This document shows positions 56,105 to 64,000 of a stretch of DNA of 64,000 nucleotides, piece after piece. The DNA lies in the NCBI GenBank assembly GCA_963930655.1, contig OZ005603.1, positions 25,310,201 through 25,374,200 on the forward strand. The letters run 5' to 3'. A model generated the notes under the pieces. That model ran no database searches, was not told the origin of the DNA, and worked only from the letters and a program-made list of their open reading frames with translations. Within the stretch, counting starts at the first letter, position 1. Each line of letters opens with the position of its first letter. The translations under genes and the position numbers were made by a program. The DNA is from Myrica gale (taxonomy: Eukaryota; Streptophyta; Magnoliopsida; Fagales; Myricaceae).

Positions 56105-57142
56105 TCAGATTGACTCCACATTTTGGACTAGCTGCTTTATTTAATGACCATTTGTCCCTTATCTTAGGCAGAGTGAGGGACCAAGGAGATAGAAGATCAA
56201 TTGAATAGAGATTTTTTTTCTTTGTGCACCAGATCCAATAAAATCTGCTTGATTTATCTTTGATTTTAGAAAACCCCTCGATAAGCAAAAAAAATATCTT
56301 GAACTAGGAACTATTTGCTAAGAGAAGACTAATTAATAAGGTCTTGTTTATTTAGCGACTCAGATGATCAAAGATATAACTATCCTTATTTTTATGTTTT
56401 TAAGAAAAATTTAGCTTTGCACCCCTAAATTATAGGTTCAACGTTAGGGTCCAAACTACTGAGTTCATCACATTCGAAATTTGTCTATGTGCCACTTTAA
56501 ATTAGATATAATCATCAAAATCATGTCATGATATGACTCATTTTTAACATATATAACACAATTTGTACCGTTAAATCTTATTTAAGGGTGTATATTAATT
56601 AGTTCAAAAACTCAATGTAACGAATCTAGTAATTCAGACATTTACCTCATAATTTTGGCCCAATGTGATTTTTTATCTATTTGATAAGTGGAAATTAGGA
56701 CACAAATATAAAAATTATGGCTCTCGGTTTTTCTGCAGCTAGCCACAATTAATCAATCCTCCTTAATTTCTTTGTTTTCCCTTGTCTGAGCGTACATACA
56801 TGCACGTTTTCATGCATTCATATCGTGCGTTGCTTTTTGTCAGTTTCAACATAAATATAAGAACTTGAATGCAGAATCAATGTGGGGATATTTTATAGTG
56901 ATTAAACACTAAACTTACCAAATAGTATGGTACTACAGTCTATATATGTTCCAAAGTAACCTAGGATAGTCAAAAACTTTCTAAACAACCATGTTGATAA
57001 TTAGATGATCAAATCTCCTTTTCTTTTTGTCGAGAAATTAGAATCGTATGTGCATATCTGTCAAGCTTGAACTAAATAGCCAATTCCCCAAGAAGGTATC
57101 TATTTTTAAATTTTTTTACCGAGGAAGAGTAGTAGTGGGTTA
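56105..57142. other. Upstream of SGR9-like; AT-rich
   Basis: The distal promoter of the SGR9-like gene may lie here. Two loose segments (56410-56470) resemble inverted-repeat MITE ends. No gene seen. Confidence 0.35.
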
Positions 57143-57764
57143 TATTATATAGCTGAAAGTACATTTTGCACCTCGATTTATTGATTTTGTGACATTGGGC
57201 CTATGAACTTTTAAAATTTTTCGATTTGCACCTCATAGCCGAATTTGCTATTAAATGTGACAGTAAATACCTACGTGTCGTCCACGTGATTCACTTCTGC
57301 TTGTTATGCCCATTTTGCCCTTTGGAGAAAATACACTTTGCACCCCCAACTACGAGAGTACTAATACTTTGCATCTTCCAATTTTGTGACATTTTCATCG
57401 ATTTGCACCCCACAAGCGAATTAACCGTTAAATGCGATGATAAATGTCACTTGCAAAGCCTCGTGGTTTAATAACACATCGACAACCGCGAGGGATAAAC
57501 AAAATACAGAATCTCTATGCAATTGAAATCGCTTCAAACTTATAAAAGAATGTTAAAGATGGAATCACTTCAAATTCTAATATATCCCGCTGATGAACTA
57601 ATAACTAGGAAAGAAATAATAAACAAATAACCATATTTGAAATAAAAATAATATGCTTCCTAAAAATTCTCTGCCTATTAGTGAAACACAAATGATTTAA
57701 AGATCTTCCTAATTTGCATCAGTGAATCACGTGGGCGACACTTGACAGATTTACTCTCCCATTT

Positions 57765-58378
57765 TGTTGAAAATAAGGAGTCACACATTGTTTAGCAATG
57801 TGGGGTGTGTGAGTTTGTAGGCTTATAAATAGAAGTCCCCTTGTAATGTTTTAAAATATAAGTGAGTTAACACAATTAATCCAATTGGGTGTTCCCCTGA
57901 TGGATGTCTCACTTATCAAGTATAAAAAATTTTATTTCTAACATGGTATCAGAAGGGAGGTTTTCGGCTTTAGTCCGGTTATCCCCTGGCGACCATCCGG
58001 CTTTCTCCCGGCTTAGTACCGGCAACTTTCCCGGCTCAGTACCGGCTTTCTCCCGGCTCAGTACCGGCATTCTTCTGGCGCAGTACCGGCGACTTCCCGG
58101 CTTAGTACCGGCAATCTTTGTAATTTTTTTTTCCTGTAATTTTTTTTGTAACTCCAAACTCAAGGTTTGTCGGTTTGTCCACCTTGAGTTTGCGGGGGAG
58201 TGTTGAAAATAAGGAGTCTCACATTGTTTAGCAATGTGAGGTGTGTGAGTTTGTAGGCTTATAAATAGAAGCCCCTTGTAATATTTTAAAATATAAGTGG
58301 GTTAACACAATTAATCCAATTGGGTGTTCCCCTAATGGATGTCTCACTTATCAAGTATAAAAAATTTTATTTCTAACA
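57765..58378 (+). mobile_element. Complete TRIM retroelement (two LTRs, 614 bp)
   Basis: LTRs 57765-57943 and 58201-58378 both start TGTTGAAAATAAGGAGTC and end TTTCTAACA. TGGTATCAGA follows the first directly (57944-57953, initiator tRNA-Met primer site) and TGCGGGGGAG precedes the second. The 5-bp duplication cattt is exact on both sides. The LTRs differ at only a few positions, so insertion was recent. The interior carries a GC-rich tandem array and no protein. Confidence 0.95.
57975..58115. repeat. Tandem array of CCCGGCTnAGTACCGGC inside the TRIM
   Basis: About five to six units, 20-25 bases each, of (TC)CCGGCTCAGTACCGGC with TTTC/ATTC/GACTT spacers. It is strongly GC-rich in an AT-rich surround. 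Confidence 0.85.
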
Positions 58379-59035
58379 CATTTAACTGTCAATTGACTTG
58401 TGAGATGCAAATCAACAAAAATGTCACGAAATTGGAAGACGGGGGTTGCAAAGTTTCAATACCCTCATAGTTGAGGGTGCAAAGTGTCAATATTCTCATA
58501 ATTGGAGGTTGCAAAGTGTATTTTTCTCCAAGGCCAAAACGAACAACTTAAAAGGGGGCATGTCACGTATAGTGCACGTGCATTGTTTATCGTGAGAAAT
58601 AACGGTAAATCGGGGTACATCGTGCAAATTGACGAATTATCAAAAATTAGAAGTTCAATGTCAGAAATCGATAAATCAGAATGTAAAGTGTAAATGCCCG
58701 GGGGGGGTGAAAGTGTATTTTTCGGTATTATATGTCGAGAGATCTACCAAGTACATCCGGAAGTCTGGAACTAGGACCGGAACATAAAAGAATGGAGTGG
58801 CTGAGAATGTAGAGTTTTTGTCCACAAGTGTACGTGTCCAGTTCAAGCACGTTTGTCACTTCCTTTCTTTTCATTGTCAGTAATAATGGTTTGCCTTAAA
58901 AGCATATATAGCGGGCAACAATGCAAGCAGAAAGATAAAGAAATATTTTGGCCCATCCATGGCTCGTTCCTCTTGTCCCCAACAAACTACACCGACAATG
59001 ATGCGAAGCTGGTGGAAACTAGTAATCATACTCAC

Positions 59036-59402
59036 TAGGGCTGTCTATTGGTATCCGACCAAACCCAATATTTTGTGGAGTATGTATACTGAATCGGTCA
59101 TTCTTTCGGTTCGGTTCTTAATTTTACCGGTTTGGGTCGGTTTGGGCCATTATATTTTGGGCCGATTTTGGGTTGGGCCATATCATTTTGGGTCAGTTTT
59201 GGGGTTGGGCCGATTACCGGTTTGGGCCGATTTGGATAGGTATACTCCGGTCCGGTTCCGGTTTTCCACATTGGTACCCTGGAACCGAACCGGATTATAT
59301 CGGTCTCGGTCCGGTTTGTCCAAAACTGGTCCGATTTTGACCGGATTTGGCCAAAATCGGTCCAATTTCGGTCCGGGTTGGTCGGTTTGGTGGACAGCCC
59401 TA
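59036..59402. mobile_element. hAT MITE, TAGGGCTGTC termini
   Basis: Termini TAGGGCTGTC and GACAGCCCTA with the exact 8-bp duplication atactcac (59028-59035 and 59403-59410). The 367-bp interior consists of GGTTTGGGTCGG, TTTGGGCCGA and CGGTCCGG words. It inserted at the very tip of a CACTA end, since the right duplication includes the CAC of CACTATAAAA. Confidence 0.95.
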
Positions 59403-59407
59403 ATACT

Positions 59408-59945
59408 CACTATAAAAAAATTGGAGTTGTAGCGGCGGACACAAAAACCGCACCTAAAACGTACCTTATAGCACAAACGCGGAAACACCGACATAAATTC
59501 TAACTAGCGCCACTAGTTTTGCGTTCCGTGGCGTTTGTTCAAAGCCTCCGCTAAAGGTTCAAATTTAGCAGCATTTTTGTACAAAACTCTGCTAAGTTTG
59601 TGCGTGCGTTTTAATAGATAACGCGGCTACAAACTAGGACTGTCTAGCGGCGTTTTGGCAAAAAATGATGCTAAAGCTTACAACTTCTAACAACGTTTTC
59701 GCAAATGCCACTACAGCTCATGCTCTCTAGCCGCGTTTAATAGAAAACGCCATTAAAAAGAATGAACTTTAGCAGCGGTTGTACACAAACGTTGCTATAT
59801 AGATTGATTTTTTAGTAGCGTGTGTTATAGGTCGCTATTTTCAGCGCCGCTAAAATCTTACACTTTTAGCAACGTTTATTGTAAAAAATGTCGTTAAAGG
59901 TAATTCTATAGCAGCGTTTGTCTAAAAGTGTAAGTTCATGTAAAT
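59408..59945 (+). mobile_element. CACTA end fragment with GCGGCG subterminal repeats
   Basis: Starts CACTATAAAAAAATTGGAG and continues with alternating GTAGCGGCG, TTTAGCAGC, AACGCCGCTA-like and AACGTTGCTA words, a well-known CACTA subterminal style in plants. The inner limit is estimated where these words stop. No transposase seen. Confidence 0.55.
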
Positions 59946-60212
59946 AATAATATTATTATTATTATATACTAATTCTAAGTTATATAATGTTACTAATTAT
60001 TTTACATATTATTATAGTCCTTTTAATATATAATTTTCTTTTGTCATGTATTTGAATTTTTTTTATTTTAAATGACATACTTAATAAAATATGAAATTAG
60101 AGGGAATGTTATGAAAATTGAAGTTTTTTATGATATATTATAAATTATAATTCATGGTTGTTATGGTAATTGTATATATATTGACTAAATCTTTGTAGTT
60201 TAGAAAATATCT

Positions 60213-60696
60213 AGGGGGAATGTCATTATTCGCCCTTTAACTACAAGTCAATTGCAATTGCGCCCCCTAACTATCAGAATTGCGATTTACGTCCTCTAAG
60301 TTTCAAACATTCTCAATGTTCGCCCCCCGTCCAAATCAGTTGTTAAGCCTGACGGAAACATCTGTAAAATTACCAAAATGTCCCTCCAAGACAAAATTAC
60401 TACAAATATTAAAAAATTCAAAATGATATTAAAAAAAGGTAATATTTTTTGAATAAAACTATTGAAACTCGATTTTAGTAATCTATATCTATTTTTAATT
60501 TAATTCTCAATTATTTATTATTTTTTGAAATTATCTTTGAGGGTATTTCGGTCATTTTATAGGCGTTTCCATCAAACTTAACGGGAGGCAAACATTGAGA
60601 ATGTCTAAAACTTAGAGGACGTAAATCACAGTTCTGATAGTTAGGGGGTGCAAATGCAATTGACGCATACTTAAGGAGCGAACAATGACATTTTCT
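60213..60696. mobile_element. Inverted-repeat MITE, Mutator-like
   Basis: Arms of about 175 bp: AATGTCATTATTCGCCC, CTAACTATCAGAATTGCG and GATTTACGTCCTCTAAG on the left, returned inverted on the right (CTTAGAGGACGTAAATC, TTCTGATAGTTAG, GAACAATGACATT). Flanks aaaatatct and caaacatct match in seven of nine bases. The 130-bp AT-rich core is non-coding. Confidence 0.75.
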
Positions 60697-60705
60697 CAAA
60701 CATCT

Positions 60706-61889
60706 ATTATCATACTTATAATGAGCATATATTTTTTGAATAATTAGCAATATAATACTGTTTAATTAGGAACACAATATTTAGGTACATCCAAAGTTTT
60801 TGGGTTCACTAGGACATATTATTTAATTATCTAACAAGAAGATATTGTGAGATTAACTTATACAATTAAAGTATATAACTTAATATATGGTCTTAGACGC
60901 TATGATTAAATATTAGGTACGTACATATAAAGTACTTAGGTTAATTAGCACATATCATATATTGATTGTTGATTCTCGAGGTTTATGTTTACGCTGGCTT
61001 ATATAGGATTTTTTTTTCTAAGCGGCTTATTAGGATTCTTGATTGTTGGTTTGATGTGGGCAATTTTGGTTTTGGGTTTACAAGTATAAGTGTAATACCC
61101 CTCTCCTACTTATCTTTGTGGCATAGTTTATATATATATATATATATAATATAAACTCTGATATATTTTATGTTATGTGATAATTTCTTTTCACCAATAG
61201 CTGGACAGACAGGATACTCGGGTTGGCTAAGTTATGTTACTCGGGCTGTCTGAATGAGGAATGACCGGGTTGTCTGAATGAGGAATGATCGGGCTGTCTG
61301 CTAAGCTTTCCAACGCCACCCATTAGGCCTTAAGAAGATTAGTTCGTGCAGTAATTCCCATTTGTGTGCGTTCTATTACTATAAGAGAGCCTAAGGGGTA
61401 TGTACTGACACGGGGTGTGACAATTAGTTGTTGAGAATAGATGGGTAGCTCCAATTTGAGGTTTAGAGTCTTAGAACTAGGCCGTTGGCAGCGAGGCTTG
61501 TGGGTTACCTAAGCTTAGATATTTCGATAAGGAGAAAATGCCGATGTTGCTTTTTCAATGACATTGATCATGATTAGGAACCAATGTATTACGACTATCT
61601 TGTGGGATACATGTTTCCCCCGTTCGCATTTTAAAGGACAGGGAATGCAGGTGGGTGTGAGTGCGTTTCTGGTTGTTCAGCGATTGCTTTTGTGCTGTGA
61701 AGAGTGGGGAAGAGTTTTTCTTATAATCCGAATGAGATTCTTTTGAGAGGGAACACTCTCTTCAGTTTCTGTTGATTCTAGTTGCAAGCTAGATCTCATT
61801 TTCTAGAAGATGTTCGAGAACATGAATGAAGAGGGGACGAAATTGGAGTGTTCCTCTCTTCAGAAATTGGAGTGTTCCTCTCTTCGACA
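60706..61889. other. Intergenic with small tandem repeats
   Basis: (TA)n at about 61128-61150, a 24-bp repeat CGGGCTGTCTGAATGAGGAA at about 61240-61300, and a 23-bp repeat AAATTGGAGTGTTCCTCTCT at 61840-61885. No gene. Confidence 0.5.
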
Positions 61890-62110
61890 GTTTACACTAA
61901 ATGGAGGGCAAAACAGACATTGAACTTGATAGTATATCACATGGATGACACGTGTTCTAATTTTTCGTCGAAAAATAACTGCAAATTCAGGGTCCAGGTG
62001 CAAATTGATGAATTTTAAAAGATTGGGAACTCAATGTCACAAAATCGAAAAATCGGAGTGCAAAGTGTCAATGCTCACATAGTTCAGGGGGTGAAAAATT
62101 CATTTTTTCT
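61890..62110. mobile_element. Single arm of the TGCAAAGTGTC Mutator-like family
   Basis: GGTGCAAATTGATGAATT, CTCAATGTCACAAAATCG and GTGCAAAGTGTCAATGCTC match the right arm of the element at 57152-58725. The partner arm is missing. Confidence 0.55.
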
Positions 62111-62122
62111 ATAAATAAAAAC

Positions 62123-62817
62123 TAGGGTTGCACAGAACCGGACCGGACCGCAAAACAAGACCTAACCGCAAAATCATACAGGACCAGACCACATTTAAAA
62201 AATCGGTTTTATCTGGTCCGGTCCAGGCCATTTGGGATCCGGTCTGGACCGAACCAGACCGCATTTATTAAATTAAATAATAAAAATATATTTAATTTTC
62301 CAATACAAATTTTTAACTTAAAAAATAAAAACCTTAAGTCAAAATAATGCATTTTGGCACCCTCCCTAGTCCATTAAGTCCCTTCCGGTAGGGCTGAAAA
62401 TCGGATTTCCGGTCCGGTTTTAGGACCGGACCACTTAAGTGGTCTGGATCGATTTTAATTTTTTAAAATTTTAAAAAAAACTTTTTTAGGTTAATTTCAA
62501 AGGGGGAAGTGCATATAAAAATGTTGAGTTTTAGTTTAGATTAAAATTAAACATTTTAAGTTTATAATTTGTATTAAAATTTATTAAAAAATAAGACCGG
62601 ACCGGAAATTCGGTCCAGTCCGATTCGCGGTTCGGTTGTTTGCAGCCCTACCTTCCGGCATTCTCCCTTCAAAATTATGTCCTCTATTTCCCCTGATTTA
62701 CAAAAGAAAAAAAAAACCGGTCTGGACCATTATAAGTTGTCCGGTCCGGTCCTTCAATTTATTTACAACCGAAATCCGGTTTAAAAATCGAATTGAATTT
62801 TCGGTTGTGTAGCCCTA
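62123..62817. mobile_element. hAT MITE (TAGGGTTGCAC) split by a second MITE
   Basis: Ends TAGGGTTGCAC and GTGTAGCCCTA with the exact 8-bp duplication ataaaaac (62115-62122 and 62818-62825). The interior is rich in GGACCGGACCG and CCGGTCCGG words. Positions 62389-62650 are a later insertion. Confidence 0.95.
62389..62650. mobile_element. Nested hAT MITE (TAGGGCTGAAAATC)
   Basis: Ends TAGGGCTGAAAATCGG and GTTTGCAGCCCTA with the exact 8-bp duplication ccttccgg (62381-62388 and 62651-62658). Inserted inside the MITE 62123-62817, hence younger. GGTCCGG words inside. Confidence 0.95.
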
Positions 62818-62825
62818 ATAAAAAC

Positions 62826-63141
62826 ATATTACTTACCGTTTACCCAAAAAACGTATAGTTAATACCAATAACTAAGATTTTTGAAATCCTAAGTATAAAG
62901 TTCAAAGTACTATTAGAACTAAGTTATTTTACTCACTAAGTACTAAGCTATACAGAAGACATTATACTTTTAAAATATAAATACTATATATTATTACTAT
63001 CAACTTATTTTAATTAAGATTATTATACTAGTTATAAAAAAGAGTGTAAAATAATATACTATTTATTTAATACTAAGTATAAATATTTTTAAATACTATT
63101 ACAAATTTCTAAAAACATATAACATGTATATACTTACTGTC
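62826..63141. other. AT-rich intergenic DNA
   Basis: Nothing recognised. Confidence 0.4.
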
Positions 63142-63191
63142 AAAACGGTGAGTTTTGAATTATCTTCAAAACAGTCAAAACTCACCGTTTT
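63142..63191. repeat. Perfect 17-bp inverted repeat (16-base loop)
   Basis: AAAACGGTGAGTTTTGA returns exactly inverted as TCAAAACTCACCGTTTT. It could be an old MITE end or a cruciform-forming site. Confidence 0.9.
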
Positions 63192-64000
63192 TCTCTCCCG
63201 CTTTTGAAAAAACCCAAGTCCCGAACGCCCCCCCCCCCCTCCCCACTTTGAAAAAACAGTCTCCAGCCCCTCCGATCCCCTCTTCGCCTCCCCTCCTCGT
63301 CGAAATCTCCGGCCTATCCTCTTCGTCGAAGCTCCAGCCCCTCCCCTTCGTCGAAGCTCCAGCCCCTCCTCTTCTTAGAAGCTCCAGATCTCCCTCAAGC
63401 TCCCTCTCCCTCGAAATCTCTCAGTCGGTCTCCACTCTCCAGCATCTCACGCTGTCTCTCTCAGTCACGCTGGTTCTGTCTCTCTCTCTCTCTCTCTCTT
63501 TGGCCTCTCACCTTGCGGCTTTTGTCTCGGTTAGGTTTCGACTTACTAACATTTTTTTTATTTTTTTTTCTGTTAGGTTCCGATCTTCTGGCCAAGATTT
63601 TGGGGATTTTGAGTTGCTGTATTACGTTTAACGGTAAGCATTTTGCTTTCTGTTTGATTTTGTTTTATATTAGTGTTGTTGGTGTAGATTGGTTTAGGGT
63701 TTAGAAAGATTGGAAATTTGCATAGCTGATCTCGGGTCAGATTGTACATAAAAAGAAATATTTGCAAGCCCAGTTTTTCAAAGCATTCATTGAAGACAGG
63801 GTTGGATTGTTGTGCATCTTTTGTTGTACAAGTAACTATAGGTCTGTTAGAAGTATTAAGTTGAACTTATTTATTTTTCCCTTAAGAGGGAAAATGTGTA
63901 TGTTATACATTTAGATATGGAAAACTTGTAAAGTATTTGAATTTCAAATGGGAAATTATATTTTTTCATGAAATATCTGTATGTATGTTTTTTATATAGT
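63192..64000 (+). other. Pyrimidine-rich leader-like region, possible 5' end of a gene beyond the window
   Basis: A C-run (63230), repeated CTCCAGCCCCTCC / CTTCGTCGAA words (63260-63370) and (TC)n at 63477-63499 look like the 5' untranslated region of a plant gene, with possible donor TTTAACG|GTAAGCA at 63632. The overlapping 158-codon frame is low complexity and starts without a credible ATG. Any gene would continue past 64000. Confidence 0.3.

Larger units (their letters stand above)
57152..58725. mobile_element. Non-autonomous Mutator-like element with long inverted repeats
   Basis: Arms of about 250-350 bp return inverted: TTTGCACC..., GATTTGCACC and TTTGTGACATT on the left; GGTGCAAAGTGTC, AATGTCACGAAATTGGAAG and GTGCAAATTGACG on the right. 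Flanks tattatata (57143-57151) and tattatatg (58726-58734) match in eight of nine bases, the 9-bp duplication typical of Mutator-like elements. A TRIM retroelement inserted in the middle. No transposase. A single related arm lies at 61890-62110. Confidence 0.75.

Noticed and set aside
63155..63631. 158-codon frame on the plus strand
   Set aside because: Pro/Ser/Leu low-complexity translation of a pyrimidine-rich leader, with no credible ATG or domain.
1..64000. tRNA, rRNA, snoRNA, CRISPR or organellar insertions
   Set aside because: Looked for tRNA B-box-like GGTTCGANTCC with a partner arm, box C/D pairs, regular spacer arrays and plastid or mitochondrial genes; none convincing by eye.

Overview
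The window is nuclear DNA of a flowering plant, most likely a woody rosid-type eudicot. It has GT-AG introns, five recognisable plant host genes spread over 64 kb, and a background of plant transposons: CACTA, hAT, Mutator-like, L1 LINE, Copia LTR and TRIM elements. No tRNA, rRNA, CRISPR, organellar or bacterial sequence was seen. The species cannot be named from sequence alone.

Host genes: MOS11-like mRNA-export factor (22823-25077, +, five exons); E-class PPR protein resembling Arabidopsis At2g37310 (30164-32131, -, one exon); clade D type 2C protein phosphatase (33079-35155, -, four coding exons, apparently frameshifted in exon 2); an unrecognised coiled-coil protein (42266-43309, -, three exons); SGR9-like RING-H2 ubiquitin ligase (55197-56033, -, one exon). 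A small defensin-like gene (11585-14120, +) has its intron enlarged by a LINE and a TRIM-like remnant. MOS11, clade D PP2C and SGR9 are the neighbours At5g02770, At5g02760 and At5g02750 in Arabidopsis, so the locus looks like an anciently conserved gene block stretched by transposons.

Layout: 1-10.6 kb holds two CACTA elements, a disrupted Copia fragment and a 690-bp tandem duplication. 10.6-14.1 kb is the defensin-like gene. 14.8-21.6 kb is repeats, a truncated MOS11 copy, a hAT MITE and nested LTRs in a minisatellite. 21.6-25.1 kb is the intact MOS11 gene. 28.4-29.1 kb is an inverted-repeat element carrying the first exon of an N-acetylglucosamine kinase gene. 30-35.7 kb holds PPR, another broken MOS11 copy and PP2C. 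38.7-39.9 kb is a deleted hAT transposon. 42.2-43.3 kb is the coiled-coil gene. 45.4-51.0 kb is a complete two-LTR retrotransposon that encodes only a damaged gag. 51.3-52.6 kb is a hAT-like element with a MATE transporter fragment. 55.2-56.0 kb is SGR9-like. 57-62.8 kb is a cluster of small nested DNA transposons and a complete TRIM.

The host genes do not form one pathway. The best material for a second look is transposon biology: two gene-fragment captures, a TR-GAG-type retroelement, five TAGGG-ended hAT elements with exact or near-exact 8-bp target duplications and element-specific internal repeat words, CACTA ends packed with CGTCCGGACG-like motifs, and a 7-bp insertion that appears to break the PP2C gene. 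All family names rest on recognition by eye; no search was run.
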